Shown here piece after piece: positions 1 through 10,743 of a stretch of DNA of 64,000 nt. The stretch is from Tritrichomonas musculus (taxonomy: Eukaryota > Parabasalia > Tritrichomonadida > Tritrichomonadidae), in the NCBI GenBank assembly GCA_039105265.1, contig JAPFFF010000032.1:372001-436000 (forward strand), given 5' to 3'. Position 1 is the first letter of the stretch. Every line of letters begins with the position of its first letter. A program made the translations under genes and the position numbers. The notes beneath the pieces were generated by a model that was not told where the DNA came from, made no database searches, and worked only from the letters and a program-made list of their open reading frames with translations.

Positions 1-1
1 C

Positions 2-1069
2 GATTACTCTCTTGCAGCTAAATATTACGAAAGAGCTGCTGAATTAAATGATTACGACGCTCTGTCATGTCTTGGCCATCTTTATCGAAATGGAAAAGGA
101 GTCACAAAAGACTACAACAAAGCGTTTGAATACTACGAAAAAGCAGCAAATCTTGGAAACTTAATTGCACTTTGTAGTCTTGGTAATTCTTATCGAATAG
201 GACTAGGTGTCACACAAGATTTTACAAGAGCATTTGAATACTTCCAAGAAGCAGCCAAACTTGGCAGTTCTGATGCATTTTGTTATCTAGGTTATGCTTT
301 TGAAAACGGAGAAGGTGTTGCACAAGATTATTCGAAAGCATTTGAATGTTTTGAAGAAGCAGCCAAGCTTGATAATTCTGATGCTCTCTGCATTCTTGGC
401 TACCTTTATAAAAAAGGAAAATTTGTTGCACAGAACTACACAAAAGCGTTTGAATATTACCAAAAAGCAGCAAAACTAAACAATGCAGATGCACTTGTCA
501 GTCTTGGCGATCTTTATCGAGATGGACAGGGTACTGGACAAGATTATGCGAAGGCTTTTGAATGCTTTGAAAAAGCAGTTGAATTGGGCAGCACTGATGC
601 ACTTAACATTCTTGGAAATGCTTATGAAAATGGAAATTACGTTAGACAAGATTATACTAAAGCATTTGAATACTATGAAAAGGCAGCTAAATTAAATGAT
701 CCTTATGGAATCAGCAATCTTGGCTTCCTTTACCACACTGGAAGAGGTGTCAAACAAAATTTCGCAAAAGCAATCGAATTATATAAAAAAGCAGCTGAGC
801 ATAATGATTCAAGCGCACTTTTCGGACTTGGAATTATATATGAAAACGGTGAAGGTGTCAGTCAAGATTATGAAAAAGCATTTGAATACTACGAAAAAGC
901 TGCTGAACTTGATTATCGAGGTGCTTTCTTCAAACTTGGATATTTTTATAGAGATGGGAAAGGTGTTAAACAAGATCTGACAAAATCAATTGAATATTTT
1001 GAAAAAGCAGCTAAACTTGGTGATTTAGATGCGCAAAAAGAACTTCAAAATCTAACAAAAAACAGTTAA
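2..1069 (+). CDS. Sel1-like repeat protein, 5' end outside the window
   Basis: The frame is open from the first bases of the window to TAA at 1067-1069, giving about 355 residues. It consists of roughly ten Sel1-like (TPR-related) repeats of 36 residues with the pattern A-L-x-x-L-G-x-x-Y-x-x-G-x-G-V-x-x-D-Y-x-K-A-F-E-Y-Y-E-K-A-A. An internal ATG at 584 lies in the middle of a repeat and is not a credible start, so the gene begins upstream of the window. Sel1 solenoids act as protein-protein scaffolds, for example around ER-associated degradation and signalling complexes. No kinase domain is visible in the part shown. The repeats differ clearly from one another at DNA level, unlike the recently expanded arrays at 19.2-21.6 and 34.5-36.5 kb. 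Family assignment is secure; the partner and role are unknown. Confidence 0.85.
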   Translation, partial: DYSLAAKYYERAAELNDYDALSCLGHLYRNGKGVTKDYNKAFEYYEKAANLGNLIALCSLGNSYRIGLGVTQDFTRAFEYFQEAAKLGSSDAFCYLGYAFENGEGVAQDYSKAFECFEEAAKLDNSDALCILGYLYKKGKFVAQNYTKAFEYYQKAAKLNNADALVSLGDLYRDGQGTGQDYAKAFECFEKAVELGSTDALNILGNAYENGNYVRQDYTKAFEYYEKAAKLNDPYGISNLGFLYHTGRGVKQNFAKAIELYKKAAEHNDSSALFGLGIIYENGEGVSQDYEKAFEYYEKAAELDYRGAFFKLGYFYRDGKGVKQDLTKSIEYFEKAAKLGDLDAQKELQNLTKNS

Positions 1070-1149
1070 AATATTTTTAATTTAATTTTTTAATGTTATC
1101 ATTTTATTTCTTTATATTTTAATGTCATTTGAGCAATATCTTTAAATAA

Positions 1150-1569
1150 TTATTTGAAATCATTATCAATTCTAGGATGACCATGACTTGGATAATGATT
1201 GCTTGTTTTATCATTAAAATGAGGAGGTGGTTTTATTATTCCTTTTGCAACCATCATATCAACATCTCCTTTAAAAGAAGGATCTTTTTGAGGTCCCATA
1301 CTTCTGTTTCCGCGCATTACAAGACTTCCATTTTTGTCAACTCCATGAACTGGTGAATTCGGATCAAATCCTGTTGGTAACTGACCTGGTGGTGCAAAAT
1401 TGCCGATTGGGAAGCCACTCTTGCATTGAGTGCTGGTATCATTGTTACTGTCTAGAGTGCTGTGCATTTGAAACTGATGTGTGCTATGATTACTTGTCAA
1501 GTCATTTAGGTCAGCATCGTTTTGAGTCTTTCCATCAAGTTTTTTGGTGTTGTTGTCGCCGAAACTCAT
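1150..1569 (-). CDS. Small hydrophilic protein of unknown function
   Basis: This 139-residue frame is rich in Asn, Asp, Ser and Pro. I know no domain for it. A Pro/Gly-rich middle (PPGQLPTGFDPNSP) is followed by a basic C-terminal half with His-Pro clusters. There is no signal peptide and no membrane segment. The open frame extends 11 codons upstream, but I chose the Met at 1567-1569 because an initiator-like TCATTTTTTA lies directly 5' of it, as expected for trichomonad genes with very short leaders. Codon use is less A+T-biased than the surroundings, which supports real coding. It lies tail-to-tail with the Sel1 gene, 80 bp away. Confidence 0.55.
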   Translation of the reverse strand: MSFGDNNTKKLDGKTQNDADLNDLTSNHSTHQFQMHSTLDSNNDTSTQCKSGFPIGNFAPPGQLPTGFDPNSPVHGVDKNGSLVMRGNRSMGPQKDPSFKGDVDMMVAKGIIKPPPHFNDKTSNHYPSHGHPRIDNDFK

Positions 1570-1581
1570 ATTAAAAAATGA
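1570..1581 (-). promoter_or_regulatory. Initiator-like element before the 1569 start
   Basis: On the minus strand, TCATTTTTTA ends two bases before the ATG. It fits the Trichomonas vaginalis initiator core TCA-Y-W, which normally lies within about 20 bp of the start codon. The match is short in AT-rich DNA, so it supports the start choice but is not proof. Confidence 0.4.
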
Positions 1582-1855
1582 TCTATCCAACACCCTTATC
1601 AAAATTAAAACAGTTTCTCAACACCCAATTCAATTTTATATATATATCATCATCAAAAAAAATCCGGAATTTTAGTTTTTGACTTCATTCAATTTTGAGA
1701 GAATTCATGCAATTTTTTGAATCGCCCTTGATAATCTTTAAAATTTTATTAGGCCCTTGATATATATATATAGCTATATATATATGCTTCTTAACAGTTA
1801 AAATATTTTTGATTAAAATAAAAATTAAATTAGAATTTATTGTTTATTCTCTCAT

Positions 1856-2194
1856 ATGAGTTTGATTTCATTTTTATCCAGTGTTTCACAAATTTCAGCA
1901 AATGAAGGTCTGTCGTCTGCTCTATATGACCAACACCTGGTGATCAGCTCAGTTGAAAATTGGCTAACGCTGGCTGGAATGTCTGCTTTTTCACCTCTTA
2001 TAACTTCTTTAGGTGAGATCTCTGGAAATATACCTTTAATAAGAATGAGGAATATTAATACTATTTCACTTATTTTTATAGCATTAATTGCTTCTATATC
2101 AGTAATTTTCGTTATTGGAATGAAAAAGCATTACAATGAAAAAAGTGATGATAAAAATGATACATTAAATCGTCCCATTGATGTTGATTTATAA
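1856..2194 (+). CDS. Short single-pass membrane protein, possibly a remnant
   Basis: This 112-residue frame has a strongly hydrophobic segment at about residues 70-92 (ISLIFIALIASISVIFVIG). A basic stretch and an acidic, lysine-rich tail of about 20 residues follow. That pattern of stalk, membrane anchor and short charged cytoplasmic tail is typical of the C-terminus of trichomonad surface proteins. The part before the membrane segment is short and matches nothing I recognise. It may be the surviving 3' end of a larger surface-protein gene. TCAT directly precedes the ATG and could act as an initiator. Function is unknown. Confidence 0.4.
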   Translation: MSLISFLSSVSQISANEGLSSALYDQHLVISSVENWLTLAGMSAFSPLITSLGEISGNIPLIRMRNINTISLIFIALIASISVIFVIGMKKHYNEKSDDKNDTLNRPIDVDL

Positions 2195-2232
2195 AATTAT
2201 TATCAGAATATCGGTTTTTAAAAAAAAAATAT

Positions 2233-5200
2233 TTATAATATATCTAGTCCAAATCCCTCATAAAATGCTGATGTAATATCTTTTGCATTTGGATTATTTG
2301 AAGGGACAACATCATCTTTTTTTCTTTGGAAATCTGAGTATAAAACAGGCTTAAGCAGCATATCATATAAGACATCTTTATTTCTAAATTCTTCATATTT
2401 AGATTTAAAAATTTCTTTATCAAATAATCTTTGAGAAGCAATAGTAAATATTATTTTATCAAATAATTCTTCTGTTGCGTATGAAGACATTTTTATTTTT
2501 TGTTTGATTGCTTCAGTATCATTTCCAAAATGATCAATTAATACCAGGCATAACAAATGCAAAGCAAGTATCAATTTATTTGATGAACGTATTAATAATT
2601 CAATTGATTCCTCAGAATTTTTTGTAACTGTTTCATCATAAATGTAAATAAGTGCTAAATTGTACATTGATAAAAAATCATTTTTTTCTCTGATTGCTTC
2701 TTTAAAATATTCAATTGCATTTCCAATTCTATATTTAACTTGTTTGTCACATCCGTGCTTATATATTATTCCAAGATTATTCTTTGCATATTGATTTTTA
2801 AATGATGAAGCTTCTTTATAATATTTGATCGCCTCATTAATGTCATTCTTGACTACTTTTCCTTCATGAAGCAAAAATCCATATGAAAAGCATGCCTTTT
2901 TATATCCATTTTTTGATGCCAGTGTTATGTAATATATGCTTTTAGAAATATCTTTTACTAAAAATATATTTGAATAATAAATGATACCTAGCATGTATTG
3001 AGCTATTGAATAATTTTTATTTGCAGCAAGTGAAAAATAATGGATTGCCTTACTAATATCTCTAGTGATATATTTTCCTTCAAAATAAATAAAACCAAGA
3101 ATATATTGGGCATCTGGAACATTTTGTTTTGAAGCTAGTTGAAAATAATGAAATGCTTTTTTAAAATCAAATTCAGCTTCTCTATCCAAATAAATGATGC
3201 CAAGAATGTAATTTGCACCTGAATTATTATTATTTGAAGCAAGTGATAGATAATTCAAAGCTTTTTTAATATCGCCTTTAATATATTTCCCTTCATAATA
3301 AATAAAGCCAAGATCGAATTGGGCTTTTCCAGAATTTTGATCTGCAGCTAATTTATAATAATGAATTGCTTTGTAAATGTCACGAGTGACATATCGTCCT
3401 TCATAATAAATTAAGCCTAGAGTATATTGAGATTCAATATCCTTTTGTTTGGCAGCCAGTTTAAAATAATGAATCGCCATTTCAATATTAAAAGGTACAT
3501 ATTGACCAGTATAATAAATTACACCAAGATTATAATTAGCTGCTGGCATTCGTTGTTCCGCAACAAGAGAAAAATATTGAATTGCTTTTTTAATATCACG
3601 AGGTACATATTTCCCATAATAATAAATTAATCCTAGTTTGAATTGTGCTTCTATAGTATTTATTTCAGGAATGAATGGTTTATAATCAGGTTTGATTTCT
3701 ATTCCATCATAAAATATTTTAAAATTTGATATTCTTATACTTGAATATCTGTTATTGGCTGCGAGTGATAAGTATAAAATTGCTTTTTTTATATCTCGAA
3801 ATACATGCGTCCCTTCATAATAAATGATGCCAAGTTTATATTGTGCATCAAGGTCATTTTGATTTGCAGCCATTGTAAAATAATTAACTGCTTTATTAAT
3901 GTTATATTTACCATTCATACCTTCATAATAAATGTTGCCAAGTGTTAATTGTGCCTCTGATAAATTTTGATCAGCAGCTAGTGTAAAATAATGAATTGCT
4001 TTATTGATATCTTGTTTGACATATTTTCCTTCATAATAAATGATGCCAAGTTTATATTGTGCGTCTATGTGATTTTGGTTTGCAGCTTTTGAAAGATATT
4101 TGATTGCTTTATTAATATTATATTTGCCAAATCTATCTTCATAATAAATTTGGGCAAGCATGAATTGAGCCTCTCGGCTTTTATTTGCAGATATTGTCAA
4201 ATGATAAATTGCTTTGTTGATATCACGAGCCACATAATTTCCTTCGAAATATATTAAACCAAGCATCAATTGACTTTCTGTATCATCTTGTTTAGTAGCT
4301 AGTGAAAAATAATGAATTGCTTTACTAATGTCACGCTTAACATATTTCCCTTCATAATAAATATAAGCGAGTCTTAAATGAGCTTCTAAACAATCATTAT
4401 TTGAAGAAAGTGATAAGTATTTAATTGCTTTATTAATGTTAGGTGTAACATATATTCCTTCTTGATAAATAGATCCCATATAAAATTGTGCTATTGCCAA
4501 ATTTTGATTTGCAGCAAGTGATAAATAATGAATTGCTTTTTTTATGTCAAATTGATCATTTTCATTATTATAATATATCAGACCTAGATTAAATTGTGCT
4601 TCTGGAATGTTTTGATCTGCGGCTAATGAATAATAATAAATTGCTTTTTTGATGTCATGTTGGTTAAATTCTTTATCAGAATATATTACGCCTAAACTAA
4701 ATTGTGCTTTTGGAATATTTTGAGTTGCTGCTAGGGTTAAATAATGTATTGCTTTTGTTATTTCTTTTTTTGTGAAGTAAATATCACCAAGGTTACATTG
4801 TGCGAATGAAAGATTTTGATTTGAAGCAAGTTGAAAATAGTGAATCGCTTTGTTAGTATCACGTGTGACATATATTCCTCCAAAAAATAAGCAGCCAAGA
4901 TTGTTTTGAACATTTGGATTATTAGAGAAATCTTTTTTAAATAATGACAAAAATTTTAAATTTTTGAAATGATTTGTAAACGTTTCAAAATAATTTCCAA
5001 TTTGGACTTTTGATTGAAATACTGCAGAAAATTCTTCGATTACATCTAAAATAGATGGACGATTTTCTGGGTTTTCATTTGTACATTTTTTAATGATTTC
5101 CTCGATTTTTGAATTAAATATCAATTTATCTGATTCACTTGTTGAATTTATTTCTGTTTTTTGCTGATTTATTATATATTCAATCATTTTCCCAAGAGAA

Positions 5201-6324
5201 TATATATCGCATTCATATGAATATTTGCCTGTTTTAATTTCAGGTGCCAAAAATAATTTTGAAGCAAAATCTAATGTTTTTATTGAAGAACTATCTTCAA
5301 TTAGCCTATCAAAATCAATTAAAACAGCTGTTTTATTTTCATCAATCATTACATTATTAGGTTTTAAATCTCTATAAATTAATTTGTTATCATGCAAATA
5401 TTTTATGATCAGAGTCAATTCAAAAATTATAGTAAGTTTATCAATATAAGTAAGATTCATTTGCTTAATATTTTCTAATGTTTTACCATTGATAAATTCA
5501 ATAACAATTTCATCTTTGCCTTTGACTCTTCCATAATATTTGGGGACAAAAGGATGCATGATTTTCAAATAATTATTTTCTTCTCTTTCAGCTAGCTTAG
5601 AAATGTCATCATCAATTTCATGATTTGCTTTGATTACATATAATTCTTCTCGTTTTATATGGTAAATTAATTTGCAACTGAATAGACTTCCTATACCAAT
5701 ACATCGTAATTCAACATATTCATTTTCATCTATGATTTCAGGAGTTAAATTCATCTCTGAATCAATGATAAATTGCTCAATACGATTCTTTTTGGTTTTC
5801 ATGTAACTTTTTTTAATTAAATAACCAGATATACATGGAATTATTTGTGACCAAATGAGATTTATTGTTTTATTCGTTTTATATATATGAAAACAATTGT
5901 TTAAGCTCTCAATTTCACTCATAAAATTGGAGTCAATTTGTATCTCTGGATTTTCAAATTTAATCTTTTTTTCGATAATGGCTTTTGTATTTGATAAAAA
6001 GCAAATAAGCATTGCTATATTGGTAGAAAAAAGTATTTGAAGAAAAGTGGATGATTGTTCCAGTATAATCAATGTTTTCTCGAAACCAATAATTATATAT
6101 TTTTTGTTCGTATTTTCATTAAGTAGTTCACTTTGATCTATTATGATGACTTTGGTCTTTTTGATATTTTCTAAAATTTTTTGCTTTTCTTCTTCATTAA
6201 GAGAATCTTTTTCCAAAATATGGTAAAATGAATAATTCTGTACAACATGATTAAGTCCAATTTTGAGGAATTTCATTCCAGGGCTGATTAAAAAATCATG
6301 AATTTTCAGGAAACTTTCAATCAT
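2233..6324 (-). CDS. Sel1-repeat protein with divergent kinase domain (paralog 1)
   Basis: This 1363-residue protein has four parts. Residues 1-200 form a family-specific domain shared with the genes at 17.6 and 33.1 kb, ending near a YLIKKSY motif. A protein-kinase-like domain spans about 203-430: VIK lysine, IYRDLKPNN in place of HRDLKxxN near 317, LIDFD in place of DFG, an intact APE and the late Arg of ENRPS. About 21 Sel1 repeats of 36 residues fill 470-1240. The C-terminus ends in a tail (SAFYEGFGLDIL) conserved in the other two paralogs. Catalytic Asp, Asn and Lys positions are kept, but the glycine loop is weak and the DFG Gly is Asp, so activity is uncertain. The repeats are well diverged, so this copy's array is older than those of the other two. 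It is probably a cytoplasmic signalling scaffold; there is no signal peptide. Confidence 0.85.
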   Translation of the reverse strand: MIESFLKIHDFLISPGMKFLKIGLNHVVQNYSFYHILEKDSLNEEEKQKILENIKKTKVIIIDQSELLNENTNKKYIIIGFEKTLIILEQSSTFLQILFSTNIAMLICFLSNTKAIIEKKIKFENPEIQIDSNFMSEIESLNNCFHIYKTNKTINLIWSQIIPCISGYLIKKSYMKTKKNRIEQFIIDSEMNLTPEIIDENEYVELRCIGIGSLFSCKLIYHIKREELYVIKANHEIDDDISKLAEREENNYLKIMHPFVPKYYGRVKGKDEIVIEFINGKTLENIKQMNLTYIDKLTIIFELTLIIKYLHDNKLIYRDLKPNNVMIDENKTAVLIDFDRLIEDSSSIKTLDFASKLFLAPEIKTGKYSYECDIYSLGKMIEYIINQQKTEINSTSESDKLIFNSKIEEIIKKCTNENPENRPSILDVIEEFSAVFQSKVQIGNYFETFTNHFKNLKFLSLFKKDFSNNPNVQNNLGCLFFGGIYVTRDTNKAIHYFQLASNQNLSFAQCNLGDIYFTKKEITKAIHYLTLAATQNIPKAQFSLGVIYSDKEFNQHDIKKAIYYYSLAADQNIPEAQFNLGLIYYNNENDQFDIKKAIHYLSLAANQNLAIAQFYMGSIYQEGIYVTPNINKAIKYLSLSSNNDCLEAHLRLAYIYYEGKYVKRDISKAIHYFSLATKQDDTESQLMLGLIYFEGNYVARDINKAIYHLTISANKSREAQFMLAQIYYEDRFGKYNINKAIKYLSKAANQNHIDAQYKLGIIYYEGKYVKQDINKAIHYFTLAADQNLSEAQLTLGNIYYEGMNGKYNINKAVNYFTMAANQNDLDAQYKLGIIYYEGTHVFRDIKKAILYLSLAANNRYSSIRISNFKIFYDGIEIKPDYKPFIPEINTIEAQFKLGLIYYYGKYVPRDIKKAIQYFSLVAEQRMPAANYNLGVIYYTGQYVPFNIEMAIHYFKLAAKQKDIESQYTLGLIYYEGRYVTRDIYKAIHYYKLAADQNSGKAQFDLGFIYYEGKYIKGDIKKALNYLSLASNNNNSGANYILGIIYLDREAEFDFKKAFHYFQLASKQNVPDAQYILGFIYFEGKYITRDISKAIHYFSLAANKNYSIAQYMLGIIYYSNIFLVKDISKSIYYITLASKNGYKKACFSYGFLLHEGKVVKNDINEAIKYYKEASSFKNQYAKNNLGIIYKHGCDKQVKYRIGNAIEYFKEAIREKNDFLSMYNLALIYIYDETVTKNSEESIELLIRSSNKLILALHLLCLVLIDHFGNDTEAIKQKIKMSSYATEELFDKIIFTIASQRLFDKEIFKSKYEEFRNKDVLYDMLLKPVLYSDFQRKKDDVVPSNNPNAKDITSAFYEGFGLDIL

Positions 6325-6483
6325 TGAAAAGATTAAAATTGGTACTAGACCGCAAAGTATTCAAATAATTGTGAGTGGTATCAGAATATATTTGATAATA
6401 TAAAATATATAAAGTTCATAATTTTTCTAAATAAAAATAATTCAAAGGTTTATTTTTTTTTTTTTTTTTTTTTTTACAAATTT
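6325..6483. other. Short spacer with poly-T tract
   Basis: The 5' flank of paralog 1 is followed by a run of about 24 T residues near 6451-6475, next to the target duplication at 6484-6492. No gene is seen. Confidence 0.5.
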
Positions 6484-6492
6484 GCAAAATGA

Positions 6493-6639
6493 GGGGATTA
6501 GACAAAAAAACCAATTCAATTTTTTCGTCAGTATTCAATTTTTTATTTTTGAGAAGGTTTTTTTGTCCATATAAAATTCGATTGGACAAAAACACTAGTT
6601 TTTCATTCAATTTGAAATTTTGAATTGGACAAAAAAACC
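6493..6639 (+). repeat. Left terminal inverted repeat of the MULE-like element
   Basis: It pairs with 10592-10737 in inverted orientation, with about eight mismatches and one indel. It contains several copies, in both directions, of a short TTTTTGTCCAAT-type motif, which could be repeated transposase-binding sites. Confidence 0.85.
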
Positions 6640-9600
6640 TATGCACTTTAAAATGAAAATTTCTTTTTATCAATATAAATTATATGATTTTAAATTATAC
6701 CGGCATATTTATAAAAAAGTAATTATTTTGTATTCACAATATTTTGTGATTTGGATGAGGCTCGAAAATGAATCAACAATATCATGATATCAAAATGTGA
6801 AAAACTAAATAAAAAATGTTTTGATGATATTATAACGAATATAATATCATATTTATCTAATTAAAAGTTATTTTTAAGATAAAGTTGAAATCGATTATTT
6901 CAATCTCTCAGAAAATAAAATAAATAATAGTTTTTTTCATATTTTTGAGATTTGTACTGTGATTATGTTTACAATAACAATAAATACCAGAGTATGCATC
7001 AAAAATGATTAATAATTTGAATCAATTAAAATATCAAAAAAACTTATAAGTCTGAATGAATAATTGAAACCATTCTTGAAATGATTTTAAAATGGTTAAT
7101 AAAACCAATTTTTACTGAATGTATTGAATAATGTAAAAATTATAATCTTTTTCAATTTTTAATAATCAAAAGCAGATTTTATAAATTTTTTTATTGTATA
7201 AATACTATATGAAGATTTTTATATACTTATATATAGCAGATATTATATAAATATTTCATGATATTTAAAATTTTGTATTTGAGAGGTTTCATATTTTGAG
7301 AAAAAATAAAATATAATTATTGAAAATATTTCTGATATTTTGAATTAAAAATTTTGGTAAATAAAAAATATTAAAACTTTTATATCTTTTTTACTACTTA
7401 AAATTTATTAATTTAAAAATAAATTTAATCAAAAAAAATTAAATTATATTTGCATTTTAGAAAAAAATAACTTTATTATAATTAAATTATCAACATCTAA
7501 AGCATGAATTTAGGAATATCGTTAATCCCGCATTGCCAATGAAATTATTGTTCAAATTTTATTCAAAAAAGAATATATAGATTATGTGAATAAAATAACT
7601 GACTGATTCTAACATACTAAACAAGGATATGATTATTTCTTTAAAAATAATATATGAATCTTTGAAGAATTATTACCATAAGTGAACTCAAGTGCAAAGA
7701 AGATAGGCCATAATGAGAATTCTTCATTATTATCCTCATAAAAGTACTTTCAGCGCAATTTGTGTAGAATAAAATGTATTTTTCTTTAGGATTACTTATG
7801 AAATCTTTTAATTTTACTGTTTTAAGTGTTTTATTAAATCACATTTCTTTATTTGAAAACAGTACTTAATGCATATCAACAATAATAAGTAATAAAAAAA
7901 TCTCTCAGTAATGGTAATAAAAATGTTTTTCGGTTGCAATTAAAATGGCTACCTTTAATAGTCTAATCCGAAAGATTTCTTTTGAGCCTTTTCATTCATT
8001 TATTCACGATTTGTTTTTACACTCCTTTAATCATGATTTGTTATATTTATTAACATTAACCTAACCTGTAAAAGATATAATATGATTTTAATAGCTGATA
8101 TTATAGAAATTGGCTTTCTTTCCAAAAGTTATGTAATAGTTGAAATGTTCTATATTTTTATCATAATCTTTAAAGGACTTGATGCTCATATTTTATGCAG
8201 TTCTTTATCGACAAACCTCGGTAGTCTTTTATTCGTTTCAAGTTTATGTAATAATTGTAATGAGGTAGATAGATATGACTTTATAAGTGTATGCTTGCAA
8301 AAGTTGATGGAATCTTCATTAGCATCTCAGAATCTTTTATTTTCTTATATGGAAAAAATTTCCATATAAATTTATTCATATAATTAAAAAAACTAATTTC
8401 TCAAAATATTAAAACTCACATTTAATTCAAAATCTTTAACCTCAGATGCTTCATTTTTTTGGTTACAACTGTATTGTTTCACATTTTTTCAGAAGCTAAA
8501 CTTATTAACATTTCTTCGCATCTAAAAAATGACATTGGCTTTTGCCGTCCGATGCATACATCCTTTTTTGATATCCATATGCATTAAATCTCACAAAGTT
8601 AAACCAATAGACTCACTATCGAGTGAATTACATTATAAAATCACATTCAAAACAAAATTTTCACCAGTAAAAACATTATAGACATCATTTTAATCATGTT
8701 ATTACTGGTTAAACCAGCGTCTCTATGAATTATATTATACCTAAAATGAGAGGTTTTTTTGTGAAAACCATATAAATGGTTCTTTTTATATATAAAACTT
8801 ATATCGAATTGATATTGATGAAGATTTTCTTACAGAAGATGTAAAAGATATCGATATTTGTAGAAAAAAACAATATTGAAAATGTATAAAAATCGAAAAA
8901 ATAAAAATTATCTACAAAAATATGAATCTTAATGGATTTAAAAAGGGTTTGCAAATGCATGAGAATGCCATCATTGAAAAATAATAGTAAATCAAAGATT
9001 TTTATGGCAGAAACATAATTAATCTCGATTTGACAATTTTAATTAACCAATAACTTTGGTAAATATCACTTTTTTATATCATATAAGATATATTTCAATG
9101 ATTTAATTTATTTTTAGATGCTTTTATTTAGTTTTGCTTTTGTATATTCTCTAATCTTTGCTGAATTAATGCATTTTTTTATATTTTTGTATGTATCATT
9201 GCAAATAAAAATTTTTATTTAATTTTATATATCAAATATAATATAAAATATGTTTATTCTTTTATATTTTCATCATTTTTTGAATTTAATAATTTAAATT
9301 AAAAGATAAAGATAGTTTTTTTTACTCAAAAAATTAAATTGTTTTATTTAAAACTTTTTGTTAAATATTTATTCAAATATATATTTCACTTATTTTCTCA
9401 TTTAAAATAAATTGTTTCTATTAAATAATATTTCAATGATAATATAACTAATATATAGAATAAATAATTCAATTTTTATGATTAAAAAATGAAATTTATG
9501 AGATAAATCATCTTGATTATTTTTAATTTCATTATTTTATCAAAATTTTATGCATTAAGATCATTCATGTTATTATATATCATTACAAAATATTACTTTT

Positions 9601-10591
9601 GAGAATAAATTTCTTTCAAAAAAACTAATATGAAATTTGAGCCAAAAAATCAGAATAAAATGGAATTTTACAATAATAAGATGCTTATATGATAATCATG
9701 AATGAATAGACCAAATATTTTTTATTATTATTATTATACTCCAAATATTCAATTTGAATTTACAAAGATATTTCTTAATAAATAGTTATAATATAATTAA
9801 AAAGGAAATATAATGAAAAAATCATGGGTATAATAGCATTTCAAACTTATTAATCAATCTAATGAATAATGATCTCAATTAATTACACAAAATATAAATA
9901 ATTTTGCTTTAAATAAAATTTTTACTTTATTTCAATTTATAGAGTTGGAATTAATTATGGCCTTTTTATATATTAAATGAAATATTCATATTTTACTTGT
10001 GACCATTTTTCTCTCACAATTTTATTCTATTCAATTTATTTCTGAAAACATAAAATATTTAAAAACGTATATATCCCATGAATTATTAATGAAAAAAAAA
10101 GAAAAAGAAATATATTTTGGTATTTTTGCTTTCAATGTTAACATGATATAAATATTGCTGGCTTTGATGCCAAAAATTTTTATGCTTAAATAATTCTTTG
10201 ATTATGTATTTTTTGGAATGATTATTGCATGATAGGAGCTCAATTATTTTTCGTGTGACTATTTGTGGAGGAATATTTATATTTTTGAAAACCTCAATAT
10301 ATAGCATTTTTCGAAATCATTAATTTGATTATAATTTCGCATAAAAATGCATAAATTCATCTTTAAAAACTAATATCTATTTATATATAATCGAAAATTC
10401 TGGAAATTATTGAATTTTATGAACCTTAATTATATCCAATTTTGATTTTTTTAGATTTTTTAAGTATTACGGATTATGATTTAAAAAATTAATCAATAAC
10501 TTTATATTCATAATTTATTTTTAAATTTAGTTTTTATTTTTTGTTGAATTTTAATTTTAATTCCAATTATTTTATCATTCAAATTTTTTTG

Positions 10592-10737
10592 GGTATTTTT
10601 GTCCAATTCAAATTTCAAATTGAATTAAAAACTAGTGTTTTTGTCCAATCAAATTTTATATGGACAAAAGTACCTTCTCAAAAATAAAAAATTGAATACT
10701 TACGTAAAAATTGAATTGGTTTTTTTGTCTAATCCCC
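10592..10737 (-). repeat. Right terminal inverted repeat of the MULE-like element
   Basis: It is the inverted partner of 6493-6639. The outer end reads TTTTTTTGTCTAATCCCC and is followed by the second GCAAAATGA copy. Confidence 0.85.
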
Positions 10738-10743
10738 GCAAAA

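Larger units (their letters stand above)
6493..10737. mobile_element. 4.2-kb non-autonomous DNA transposon, MULE-like
   Basis: The element is 4245 bp, bounded by inverted repeats of ~147 bp (about 95% identical) that begin GGGGATTAGACAAAAAAACC. The 9-bp sequence GCAAAATGA lies directly outside both ends, at 6484-6492 and 10738-10746, as a target-site duplication. Long terminal repeats plus a 9-bp duplication fit Mutator-like elements. The interior is very AT-rich and holds no transposase; the few open frames (for example 8082-8369 + and 10086-10307 -) look like chance. A slightly less AT-rich patch around 7.9-8.4 kb could be an old captured fragment, but I cannot identify it. The element sits at the beginning of a decayed hAT transposase and so is younger than it. 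Confidence 0.8.

Noticed and set aside
1061-1810. 18-bp match AACAGTTAAAATATTTTT at 1061 and 1793
   Set aside because: It is low-complexity AT sequence after a stop codon and can occur by chance.
6416-6673. 85-codon minus-strand frame
   Set aside because: It lies mostly in the terminal repeat of the MULE-like element, and the inverted copy gives a similar chance frame at 10635.
8082-8369. 95-codon plus-strand frame in the MULE-like element
   Set aside because: It has no recognisable domain and AT-driven composition. The minus strand of this patch is equally coding-like, so I left it unassigned.
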